From assembly GCA_963920765.1 (NCBI GenBank), contig OY987249.1:2501-66500 (forward strand): a stretch of 64,000 bases of DNA, written 5' to 3'. This document shows, piece by piece, positions 26,601 through 37,482 of this stretch. Origin of the DNA: Ulota crispa. Lineage: Eukaryota > Streptophyta > Bryopsida > Orthotrichales > Orthotrichaceae. A model generated the notes under the pieces. That model was not told the origin of the DNA and ran no database searches. It saw only the letters and a list, made by a program, of their open reading frames with translations. Made by a program: the position numbers and the translations under genes. The first letter of the stretch is position 1, and every line of letters begins with the position of its first letter.

Positions 26601-27488
26601 ATTCATCTTCCATGTCAGTAAGCTTTATAGAGAATATGATTTTCATAAATTTATTGTTTCAAATAGCCTGGGGATTTAAAAACTAAACATTCATTTTAAT
26701 GGATTTGAATAAATTCCCATAATTACTATGATATTTTAGTATGCATGACATATTTTTAATTCATTTGGGATGTTGCTTGAATCCCTTCACAAATATTGAA
26801 ATAGCAATGTGGCAAGTAGAACCTCTTTATTGTAAGAAATTTTACACAATTTGCAATTCAATACACTTATTTCAATACTTACTTTAAATGAAGCAATTGC
26901 TAATGCCACACCCAAAAAGTACTAATGCCACTCTCCAAGTAGTGCTTCAGAAGTGCTTTTAGCACTATATTACAGAATGCCATGCTTCATTTTTTTCATT
27001 ACTTATCAAAGAATTTGTTTCACCTCTTTCATTCTGAGACTACATTCAACAACATTAGAAGTGCTCAAATTTTTATCTAAACATAAAAATGTTTGAATTA
27101 CTTTAACAAAAAACAGATGAAAATAATAGCAATGGTGCAATAAAAACTCAACATTATGGTACATTCTCACTTGGTGTTAGGAAAAGTATTAGCTGTATGA
27201 ATGTAGTTCAAAGGTGCGTCCAAATACATCTAATTTTTCTCTACTAATACCCCTTCTAACACCAAGTGTGAATGTACCATTACCCTTTACTTCATCTTCT
27301 TTCTTTAAGGAGGTGGTAATGCCGTCATTGAATGAATGATGGACCATCAAATTAATCAAATTTTACATTATATTCAGAAAAATCTAGGTCTTGCAGATGT
27401 GGCGGTAGGACTTTTTGGTGTGGCCTAAACCCCATATCGTCATTGGAGACATAAATTGTCTTTGAACATTTCTCAGGTTAAACTTTTT
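23611..27488. other. Very AT-rich interval, no gene seen
   Basis: Nearly 4 kb of AT-rich sequence with an (AT)n run at 25911-25924 and only short chance open frames. No exon-like composition, no palindromic motif copies. It separates the two motif-bearing gene regions and may be old nested insertions too worn to recognise. Confidence 0.6.
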
Positions 27489-27992
27489 GGAAAATATAAA
27501 AAACAACCCTCAATTAAAAAAATAATTAAATGCACCCCTATAGTATTTGAAATATAAAAAATAGCCCTACATTTGTGTAGTAAAATCATTTATACCCCTA
27601 CTTAGTTATCTTTGAGAACATCATTAGTATTCATAGTTTTTGCGCCTCTTTACAACATTTTTTTTTATCAACATGACAGCAACAATTACTGTGTAATTAT
27701 TGCAACAGCTTTGACCAAAACACACTTACATGCAAACAACCTATTTAGAGCTTCAAGAGCTTGCTTCTAAGATTTGGCTTGCTTTCAATTTACATCTAAT
27801 TTTTGTACTTTCCATTATCAACCAAGTGTTTACACAAATTTGCAAAAACACACACAAGAGAGTTAGGGAAAATAATTATAAAACAAACAATATAAGGGTA
27901 TATTTGATGTTTCATAATAATTGAGGGTCCCAAAGAACTAGGGGTGTAATTGGTTTTATAACAAAAAGCCAAGGGTATTTTTGATATTTTCC
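27489..27992. mobile_element. ~500-bp MITE with GGAAAATAT inverted ends
   Basis: Left end GGAAAATATAAAAAACAACCCT, right end (reverse complement) GGAAAATATCAAAAATACCC; the inverted similarity runs about 90 bp and includes ACCCCTA/TAGGGGT words spaced along each arm, as in the element at 22847. No coding capacity. The MITE at 28007 begins within 15 bases of its right end. Confidence 0.75.
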
Positions 27993-28006
27993 CTTACATT
28001 AAATTG

Positions 28007-28593
28007 TAACCCCAAAAATCTATTCTATGTAGATTACATTTTTTGATAACTTCTTTTTTAAGTATACTTTTAGCTTCAACAATCTCATGTTGCACATGAT
28101 TAGTTATGATTTCTTTATTCAAGATTTTGTGCTTGGGTGTTCATTGCAATCTTCATTGCATGTAGTGTTGAGGGCTCTTGGAAATGAGCCCCTATTACAC
28201 TAGACCTTTTAGAGAAACAAAGTTAGAAATCTATTTCTAAAATTTAGAGAGTACATTTTGAGAAGCCATAAATTGGTTGGAGCTATGCATGTTACGCTTT
28301 TTAACCTTATAGTTTTTTGGTGACCACCTTTTTAGAGTTGGCATGTAAAAATAAGATTGAAAGACTTCAAATCACTTTGATAGTTTTCACACCTCATGAT
28401 CAAACATTATAATCTTTCAATCCATAAGAGATATTGTTTTTTTTTTCTCTAATGTGATCTGTAACATGTCTGGTTTGATTTCATACGGTAACAATTCAAA
28501 AACATTGATACAACTCATGAAAATGTTGGCTTTTAGTTCAAATTATAGGAAATTCCTACAAGACCCAGAAATGCAATGTTACTTTGGGGTTAA
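28007..28593. mobile_element. MITE family B, copy 2
   Basis: Starts TAACCCCAAAA and ends TTTGGGGTTAAC. The interior aligns with 8323-8981 through CATTGCAATCTT, GTGTTGAG(G/A)GCTCTTGGAAA, ATTGAAAGACTTCAA and TATAATCTTTCAATCCATA. It is about 70 bp shorter than copy 1 and has lost the CCCAAGGCA subterminal arms. Confidence 0.75.
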
Positions 28594-28639
28594 CAATTCC
28601 TTTAATTCCATGAAATTTAGCATACGCCATGTGCCCAAG

Positions 28640-30443
28640 CCGGGTATGGCAGGGTTGAACAACAACAGTACTGGCGGATGTAGGGTCCGGGTATCAAGAA
28701 TTAGGTCCGGGCATGGCTAGTTTGATGGGAAGGTCGGCGGCGGAGCTAGGGTTTCACTTTGTTCTTGCGCTTGTTTCCACAACGTTTGTTGTTGCTGCGC
28801 TTTTGTGTGTTTGCTTTTTTCTTGCTTTTTGTTTGTTTTTGTTCTCTTCTTCTGTTCTTTTGCATTGTTCTGTTGTTTTCCTTCTCCGTGTGGTTTTGCT
28901 GTGGGAGAAGCACCTTCTATTGGAGCGCAGGTTCACTACAGAAATACACGTGCTTTTGGAGAGGAAATTTTGCGTTGAAAGTGTTTTGGGCGGTGTTTTT
29001 GTGTGAGTGAGCAACGGAACTTAGGGTTGTTTGCAGTGCGGTATAGGTATCTCATTATGTTTGTGCAAGCGCTTTTTTTCTTGTGTGCTTTGAAATTGCA
29101 AGCAATTCATTTGTCTTTGTTTGCACTAGATTTCTCTTTCATTTTATTGTGTTTCTTGTCCATTCGTGCATCAGGCAGCAAGAGCACGTTGTGAGGTGTC
29201 TTTTTTGGTAATTCCTGTCCTAGTAGCACATGCGGGGGCATTTTTTGGATTTCTTTTCACGTCCCAGCATCATTTTGTGGGGTACTTTTGTTTGCACTTG
29301 AAGTTGCAGCAGCACCTCTTGGGGTTTTTTTTTTTTTGTACTTGATGTTGCTGCAGCGTTGTGGAGGTGTTCTCTTGACCCAAAAGCCAAATAATTTACA
29401 GATCCTCATTTCATGTGCAGGTGAATGTTTGCAATTTGTAGTTTTTTGTTAGTTTGTTGTTGCATTCTAAGTTAAAGATGAAAATTAGGGTTTAGATGCA
29501 TACATTGTGTTTGTTAATTAAACTCCAATTGCTTGAATTCTTGTGTAATTTTGTAAAGCATGAATTCAGAGAGGGCTATTGAGAATTTTAGGGTTTTGCT
29601 AAGGAATCTGTAGCAAAGATTTGAGTTCAAAGTCTGGGTCAATTTAGATCAATGTGAGTTTAGATCAATGGAAGTTCAGGTCATAGACGTTGCAGATTGA
29701 TGATAGTTTAGATCAACGTAACTTTAGATCGATGTTAATTTAGATCAATGATACTGTAGGTCAATGTTGATTTAGATCAAGAATGGTGAAGATTTGCCAG
29801 AATGCACATGAACGGCTACACTTGCATAGACAAAAGCAGATGTCATTTCAGGTCGACCGAACCTAAAATGACGTCTGGAAATCTGTAAACCTGAATGACA
29901 ATGTAAACATACCTTCCAGAAGTGGTAGTATGAAGCAAATTAGCTTGTGTTGAGTTAAAACCATATCTACAACTCTGAAATAGACAAACTCCATGAAGTA
30001 CAAAATGATCAAATCAGATGGTAGGAATGACCGATACGGTAATTATATGCAAAACGTCTAATTGGTCCATACCAAATGCCACAGACTCATACCAACACAA
30101 ACAACAATTTAGATTGACTTGATCTAAATTGAACGAGTATCATGGACAACTCTTGTACTAAACAATAGGATAGCTATGCAATAGTATAATTGCCAAAAAT
30201 ACACAAACTCCACTAGAATTTACATCTAGAGAGATCAAAGAATGAGCAAATACACCTACTCCACAGAACCAGATTAGCTCAACTCGAGCTAACTGCATCT
30301 TCAGACAATGATGCAAACAAGGTAAAGCACCAGCGTAAATTCAAAATGAATAACTGATACAAGGTGGAACGTCACATGGGAACATCAAATTAGATCGAGT
30401 TGATCTGAATGACAAAATGCTGATTTCCTCAAATGTAAATAGG
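28640..30443 (+). promoter_or_regulatory. Leader/upstream region of the ParB-like gene with motif copies and half-sites
   Basis: GC content rises from about 28640 and the text changes to exon/leader-like sequence (28700-29330) with open frames in several phases but no recognisable protein. From 29641 to 29785 at least seven half-sites of the form TTTAGATCAA are arrayed; full palindromes follow near 29846, 30108, 30274 and 30391. A splice acceptor-like TAAATAG precedes the likely ATG at 30444. It reads as promoter plus 5' untranslated exons and introns. Confidence 0.5.
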
Positions 30444-31901
30444 ATGGAAGAACAGAAGGCGCGATTGAACTCCTGCTTCAAGTTATTAGAGAACCGTCTC
30501 ATCAAAGATGATGGAGATGACTTCAGCAAAGACAACAACTTCTAGGAGTTCCAGATCCCAAAGAAGGTGGAGGGCTGGAGTTTGAGTCTTATACCAATGA
30601 TTGACAACTTCTGCTTCACCACCAAGTACAATAAGAACCCGATTTTCTTCCCAGTATCATTGGACAAGGTGGAAGAAGTAATGCAGGACATGGGCAGCTT
30701 CATCAAAGTCCATTGCGTGACCACAGATTCTAGTATTCCTGAGAAGGATCAATACCACTTCACGATCTTTTTCGACTCTAAGAAAATCCCATTCAGCATC
30801 TCGGAATGCATGAAATCATTGGAGCCGACGGAGTACAGGATTGGCATTCCCAAGCTTGAGAAGAGAGTTGACAACAAGGCCTACGTCACTAAGGACGGAA
30901 ATCCGCTAAGTGGGCAAGCGTTGTGCTGTAAGTTGCATCAGCTCTTCGTTGATTTTGGTGAGTTCAAAACCCGGATTGAACTGGGGAAGAAGCAAACGGC
31001 CGGTTTTAGCGTGTCCCTCTCCAATGCCAGCCAGGGAGAGGGCCAAGAAGCTGCGGGACCTAACAGAGTAGCGAGTCAAGCTAGTGTTAGGATTTGAAAG
31101 AAGAAAATGGCAGCAACGCCACCCGCATCAAGACGTGCATCAACAAGCAAGAGAAGCGTTATGGGTTTTGCGTTTGCTCAAAAGCAGGCGGCCAAAAACA
31201 AGGAGGTCCCCACTGTAGGCAATGACAATTTCGCTTCTGCCATCATCAACGTTCTAGCAGCGTGGAATCCAAATAAGGCTCCTGACTACAAGAGGTTGTC
31301 AGAAGCGTACACAGCGTATTGGGCACACTGCACAAACGTTTACATCTACAAGATTGGCGACAAGAAAGAGATTCCTATTGAATAGTTGGTCGAGGCTCCT
31401 GCACACCTGAACATCCAAGTGCAGGAGGACAGGATTGTCAGGGACATGATGTGGTTCTTGATGCACATGCCCAACAAGTCCACGAAGCAGACATTGTGCG
31501 TCATGCCCATCATGCCGGAAGGTAACACTGTGAAGCTGGGAGCGTGGGAGACCATCAAGGATATGGACTTCTACCTCATCAATGGGCAACATAGTGTCGC
31601 GGCCAGTAAACTAATGGTGGAGGAGAACATTGACAAAGAGATAGTGAAGCACTTCTAGAAGTGGGATTGCTACGTTGTGTGGACCACGGACCATGAGACG
31701 CTTTGTGTGATCTCCCCATACTACAATCGAGTGAACCACTTCACGGCAAGAAAACCTTTGTGGTCCACAAACATTATTGGAGCGCGAGAAGTGTGGGAGG
31801 AGATGGGTAGGCCACGCAATCCAAGGGAAGCCACAGCAATTGGCACATCATCAAATGCTCGGAGATCCCAAGAAAACACGGCAAATGGCATTAAATGGAA
31901 G

Positions 31902-32181
31902 GTATGCACTTCAGGTTGACTCAACTTGAATCAACTTACTTCTATCAATGCTCATTAGATGTGGATAGAATATCAATCACCTTCATCCGATCTAAATCCG
32001 CCTACTTACTTTAGTGGTTTCTCATTCAAGCATACTTGCAATTCAGGTTGACTCAATCTAAAACACCATACTGGTTGGAATGCTTAATTATACGATTAAT
32101 TGACAGTTCAGGTCGACTCGACTTGATTTGCATCTGTTAAGTGGAATGACATCTCCTTTGCACATTCAAAAATTCAACTAG
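31902..32181 (+). promoter_or_regulatory. Intron 1 of the ParB-like gene with three palindromic motifs
   Basis: A 280-bp intron (GTATGC...ACTAG) that contains motif copies starting near 31910, 32042 and 32107. The first begins eight bases after the splice donor. The flanking exons hold no copies. Confidence 0.7.
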
Positions 32182-33522
32182 GAAATGAACACGCATTTCT
32201 CCCAACTCGATGTGGTCAAGTCACAGAAGAGCACCACAAGGAAAGACGCCAATGAGAAGGTGAAGCTTGTTAACAAGCTCAAGATTATATCCGCTCCCGA
32301 TGATATTTTCAACCTCTAGAGTGAGGTCCTCAGCAGAGCCACACACAGGGAGCTCATTGACCTTGACACGTTGATGAAATTCAACAAGAAAAAAGGATGG
32401 AAGCCCAAGTAGCAACTCATCACTTGTGAATTCTTCAAGTGGTTTGGGAACCTCTCCATTGCCGACTTTGGGAAGCTGGCAAAGCATATCCTCAACCTTG
32501 ATAGTGAGAAGAGGATCCAGGAGTACCCAAAAGTGACAATACGACAAGCATCGTTAGTCCATGAAAGCTGCTACATAGCCAAAGAGTGGGCTAAATGGCG
32601 TAAGCGGAAGCAACTTGTCAAGAGAGAGCTCCACAAGATTGACCGGAGCTTGGAGCTGCTCAACGTGGCCGAGGAGCTCAACATTGAGAAATGGAGGGAA
32701 TTCAAGAGGAGTCGCAACATTACAAGTGCGACTATGAATACTCTGTTGGAGCTTCCTAGGGAAGAGTACTACCCAAAAGCAAAGCATCCAAGATCCAAGT
32801 TCAAGAGGGCAAACGAGATCTCACCTTATGTGGCGAAGTTCTTCCACCTCTTTCTCCTGCGCAAAAAGAACTTTGTTCCCACCACAATGAAGGCGCACTT
32901 CCGGCCATACAATATTATGGCCAGCAAGCATTTGCAGTGGCCTCTTGAAGCATGGAGAACAAACACCATGGAAGACATCAGGATCGGAATAATCAATTTC
33001 CGATACCTTCCAGGTGTCCTAAAGAAAGGCAAGAACTCCTTTGGTACGCCATATTTCTACAACGTCCTGAAGGCATTCTAGGAGAAGAAGCAGCTGTTGC
33101 TTGAAGAGATCCCCATGTGGTTGTTAATTTGCTTGGATATGATTGAGCAGACACAGGCGCTAAACTATGTGGAGACAAATGAAGTTCTCAAGTCGTTCAA
33201 GCAGGACTTCTTTGATTACTATCCGGGAGATTATGATCAATTGAGGGTCTACTTGGCAGGACATGCAAAGTCCAAGCAAAAGGTGTTGCTGATGTTCCTA
33301 TAGAATACGAACTATTGATCGCTGCAGACTGTTAAACTGGCTTACAAAGCCCCCAACATGCCGATGTTCACCAAGACCTGCGGGTATAATGAGCTAGAGT
33401 ACCGGATCCATAATACGGAGCTGCGGATGGAGTTTTACATTGCCATATTGTGGAGATTTAGCATCCTTGGGATGAACATCTTCTTGTTGTATGCCGGCGC
33501 AAAAGCTACATGCGCTGCTCTG

Positions 33523-33892
33523 GTAAGTCCATTTTAGCTTGACTCGATCTGAATTGTCATATTGGTTAATTGATTGCTTACTTAATAGATAGTTTCAATA
33601 GCATTTGTCACTTAGATTGACCCAATCTGAAATGCTTCATACATATATCGTCAAATCCATATATAATCCAAATGATTCAAGTCAATCCGACCTGAATCAA
33701 GTGAATCATTGTAATGCACCTTAGCTTCAAATTGACAGTTCAAATATCCGTTTAGATCGACCCAATTTGAACTGTTAAGTTCATTCTTAGAACCTTATCA
33801 TAGGTTGGTATGTTCACGTGGTCATTTAGATTGACCCAATCTAAACTGCAGGTTACCTGTGTTGATTGTTTTCCATGATTCATGCAATGCAG
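33523..33892 (+). promoter_or_regulatory. Intron 2 of the ParB-like gene with five palindromic motifs
   Basis: A 370-bp intron (GTAAGT...TGCAG). Motif copies start near 33533, 33612, 33676, 33751 and 33826, about 64-79 bp apart, so the intron is little more than a motif array. Copies near 35091 and 36625 follow later exons. Confidence 0.75.
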
Positions 33893-35289
33893 ATATGTGG
33901 AATGCATTGTTATGCGGTGGGGCCAAAAGAGGAGCGAGATCAGTGGACAGATATAGCAAAGTCTGCCGAGATTCTAGATAGGGAGGATTTTTTGCACAAG
34001 GAGTATAGAGTCAATGAGGATGACTTCAGCAAGAATCTGATGTATATCGACACACCTTCAACATCAAAAAGAGGCAAGAAATCCGTCTAGGACACCGTGT
34101 GTACGTCGTCCAAATAGCGTAATTCTTCCACAGCTCCCTCTTTTGACAATTACCGTGCTGATCTTAGCTTGGGGGATGACAACAACACAGACGACTTGAA
34201 CAACAACTCTACACGGAGGAGCATCAGACTCCAGCTGCAAACTTGTCTCAAGAGTTTCTCACTCCAACGACAAGGTCGTTGCCGCTCATAGCCAGGTCTT
34301 CTGCGTCCTCCCAGCAACCATGTTTGGAGCAACATCCAAACACACCGCCTACTACCTCTTCGCCTACAACAAAGAGGAAAGGAACCGTCAACAACTTCAA
34401 GGAGATGATAGCAGATATGGAGGAAAAATGGCAAAGTGATAGGGCTTTCTACCCAAAGATGGCCAATCAGGAGTTCGATAGAATGGACTCCTTCCAATCA
34501 TTCATAGAGATGGAGTCCAAAAACAACAAAGCCATGTGGGCGGCAATGTCATCACAAATTCAAGGGGTCCGGCCAATTGCTTCATTCTTGCCGCCTACCC
34601 TTGATCATTTGTTTCTCATCCAGCATACAGGAGCAGGGTTGCAATTCAGCCTGCCGGCATTGATGCAAGCTCCTTCTGCCTTTGCTCCCGTATATCAAGC
34701 TGCCCCTCTTCCAGTGCAAGTTCTTGTTTCCCCCGTAGCTCCTCCTATGCAAGTTGAAGGTCAACTTGCTGCTCCTCCTGTCGCCGTCTCATCGATTGAG
34801 CCTCCTGCACCTGCCGTCTTTGCCAGCACTCTTCTAGCCCCTCCTCTCCCACCAAAGGACCCGATCCCAAATCCTCCTCCTTCGTCTTCACAAGCCAAGA
34901 ATCCACTTGTAGCAGATGCAGCGATCAAAGATTGCATGACATCCGACGTTGTAGTCAACATTGGAAACGAAGAGGAAGTCAGCTATGACGCCATTGACAA
35001 GATCGATGGGAATCAATCTCCAGCCAAACGAGATTCCGGTGCAGGTTAATCCCACAATTGCTCAATGTCAATTGTGCAGTTTTAGCTCAACTCGAGCTGA
35101 TTTGTATAGCACTTTGTATGTAGCCTTAGGCACTTTGTAAGTAGCAACGTATTTTTGAATACCACAGCATGTACTGAGAAGAATCCATAGAGGTCTGACA
35201 ATTTAGACTCAATTTTGTAAATTATTCTCATTACCCAAGCCACTTGAATAAAAGTTCCTCACAGACTATTTTCTTGTGCGATTATGACT

Positions 35290-36512
35290 GGGAGGCCCTA
35301 TTTCTATTGAATGTGTGCCTTTATCCCCCGGTTTGCCAAGTATAAGAACTCACCCGCCTTCTCCTACTCTTGCTCATGTTGATGTCATCCAGCCAATTTT
35401 GGATGAAGACCAAGATTCATAATACTCGCTGCTGCAATGTGTTAGTCCAAAGTCTATTGTCTTTGTTGGCGTGCAACCAGATATTGCCGATCTTCATCCG
35501 GTTGGTGCTGCACTAAATATTGCTGCGCATTCCACTAAGTCACCAAATTGCCAGGTAGGATGTTCTTCTCTTTTTTGCAGTTCATGAACTTTAACTCTTG
35601 TTGGAACCCAATGAACTTTGTAAGGGAATTTGCTCAAAGAGTTGTGTTTCCAACTTATAATTCCACTGTTAGTGTGTCATTGTAATTGGCTGCGCATTTG
35701 TACGTTGGGCAGTAGGATCCCAACCCTCCATGCGCGAGTGGAGGAACATTGGAGGCCGTCGCTTGTCCATTGAGGTTTAGAGCAACGAAGAAGTGGCTGC
35801 ACGTCATCCTAGACTTGAATGGCATTTTATGTGACAACAAAGATGCCAAGTCCAAGGGCTGGCGTAGACCCCTTGGAAGCATTGTTCAACCGCACTCTAC
35901 CAGGATTCCTGCCATCGTAGGAACCAAAGCAGTGTTTGTCCGGCCACATTGCCCACAATTCCTTGAAAAGTTGTTTAGAATCGCCCATGTCGCATGGAGC
36001 TCAATGCTCAAATCCAACACTCAACGGATATCCAACTTCTTTTTTAGGGATCAAAATATGCCTTGGCTCATTTTTGGGCAGGAATCTTGCACAATGCTAA
36101 AGTGCAAGGATACTCATGGCAACATAACAACTTACAAACTACCTAGAACAGACAAGCAACTATTCCTAAAAAATCTTGATGAGTTGTTTGAAGCCTATGG
36201 TGGGATGTATACATCCGCCAATACCATCATAGTCAACGATAGCTTGCTTAAACACATAATGAACCCTCCAAACAATGTCATCCTCCTAGACACTTGGTTG
36301 CACACGGGAAATGGTATGCGTGACAAGTTTCTACTAAACATCTTGCTTCCCTACATTGGAAGCCTGCACATAGCTCAAGATGACGGGTTGCAGGCTTTTC
36401 GGGAAAACACTTCATCAAGGGTAGGGCGCCGAATGCTCTACAAAGAACGTGGCCATTGAGAGTACAACAAAATGATGGAGATCATGCATGTTTCTGCCGG
36501 ACTGAGTTAGTG
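35290..36512 (+). pseudogene. FCP1/NIF-like (HAD) phosphatase domain gene or exons, broken
   Basis: An exon of about 35290-35552 (open except TAA at 35420, donor GTAGGA) and one from about 35713 to 36512. The second encodes an FCP1-homology fold: HVILDLNGILCD at the catalytic loop, VFVRPHCPQFLEKLF and VAWSSMLKSN (motif 2 with WSS), and NTIIVNDSLLKHIMNPPNN before ILLDTWLH. The normal nucleophile motif is DxDxT/V; here it reads DLNGI, so the second Asp is missing and catalysis is doubtful, as in other divergent FCP1-like proteins. TGA at 36457 is followed by 17 more open codons to TAG. It may be the 3' part of the ParB-like gene or a separate gene on the same element. Confidence 0.65.
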
Positions 36513-36921
36513 CAGGCTAAATAGATTGGCTTGAGTTGTTTTGTACGTTCAGCATTATAGGCATTTGAGCTTGAGGTATTTAGCTTGCATTGATATGATA
36601 TGCTCTTAGTTGACCACTGCTTCATTTTAGGTTGGGTCGAGCTGTTTGGCAGGTTATATAATATACATGTTTTTTGTTATTTAGTTTGCATCAATATGAT
36701 CTGAACATATGAATAATACATCACATTTCCTCATATCATGTAAAAACTCTTCAACATGAAATGGAAGATCACATTTTATGACTGTCATCTTTTTTTTGCT
36801 GTCATTACCTGCTCTAGTTTATTATTGCTTGCATGATTCTTGTTGTCTTCATACACCTTCATGTTTGCAAATTCATTAGTTGTTTCTTTGCTTAAACTTT
36901 TGTGCATGAAATTCTTTTCAG

Positions 36922-37482
36922 ATCCTCCCGGCCTTCACTTCTTGTGTTTTCAAAGCTAGCCTGCCCTCTCTAGCATCCGTAGATTCCATCATGGACTATG
37001 GACAATACGCTATCCTCAGTACTGGGAACTTCCTATGCTCCGTTGTTATTGCTAATTCCACCATGGACTTCTCTACATAGCTCATGGATGACGCTGCGAT
37101 GGACAGTCCACCAAGTCAAGGAATTGGTCCCACAACCATTTGTTCACCTTCTCCTCTCCGGTCCAAAGGCCCTGTTATTTCTCGGATGTCGCCGTTGGCA
37201 TCTGACAAACTCACCCAACGGAAACTGTACAATGACACAGTGGAATCCTCTCTCCCTATGCCTTTGAAGCCCATGGTGCTAGATGGAAGGTGCGGAGCAA
37301 TGCTTGCTGTTCATCTTGTTCCCAAATTGTTTCCTCCTCCCCGTGCCTCATCTCAAGGTGTGCAGATGACCAAGACACGTGATGCAAGTCCTTGCACTCT
37401 TGGCGCTACTCATTTTTCAAAGGCCTGGGATCAAAAATGCAAGCAAATACAAAGGATGGAGATGGAACGACAGTACGGGTGA
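36922..37482 (+). pseudogene. Further exon downstream of the FCP1-like domain, unknown product
   Basis: A good acceptor (CTTTTCAG) precedes 36922. The frame is open to TGA at 37480 apart from TAG at 37078. The product is rich in Ser, Pro and Met (SPSPLRSKGPVISRMSP) and ends in a charged KAWDQKCKQIQRMEMERQ stretch. I do not recognise it. Composition and the CAG-type nonsense match the exons upstream, so it is probably the last exon of the same transcription unit. Confidence 0.5.

Larger units (their letters stand above)
30444..35049 (+). pseudogene. Broken gene with ParB-like motif and possible methyltransferase-like segment
   Basis: Three exons are inferred: 30444-31901, 32182-33522 and 33893-about 35049, with borders GTATGC/AG and GTAAGT/CAG that keep frame. 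One reading frame persists through each exon, interrupted by TAG at 30543, 31383, 31656, 32317, 32410, 33079, 33301, 34088 and 34115 and TGA at 31095 and 33316, plus one frameshift near 34200. Visible motifs: FYLINGQHSVAASKLM, like the ParB/sulfiredoxin-fold NGxHR motif, followed by ISPYYNRVNHF. Across the second intron the frame reads LYAGAKATCAAL then CGMHCYAVG, like the C-terminal motif of N6/N4 DNA methyltransferases; this is tentative. The tail (34243-35049) is rich in Pro and Ala. It stands divergently to the DUF7869 gene. No function is proven. Confidence 0.6.

Noticed and set aside
28713..29194. Overlapping plus-strand frames of 97, 83 and 63 codons, hydrophobic
   Set aside because: Three frames open at once over a T/G-rich leader, none with a recognisable domain; treated as untranslated leader of the ParB-like gene.
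20164..36644. Palindrome array as a CRISPR array
   Set aside because: Spacing is irregular, repeats are diverged, spacers are not of constant length, and the context is a plant nuclear genome.
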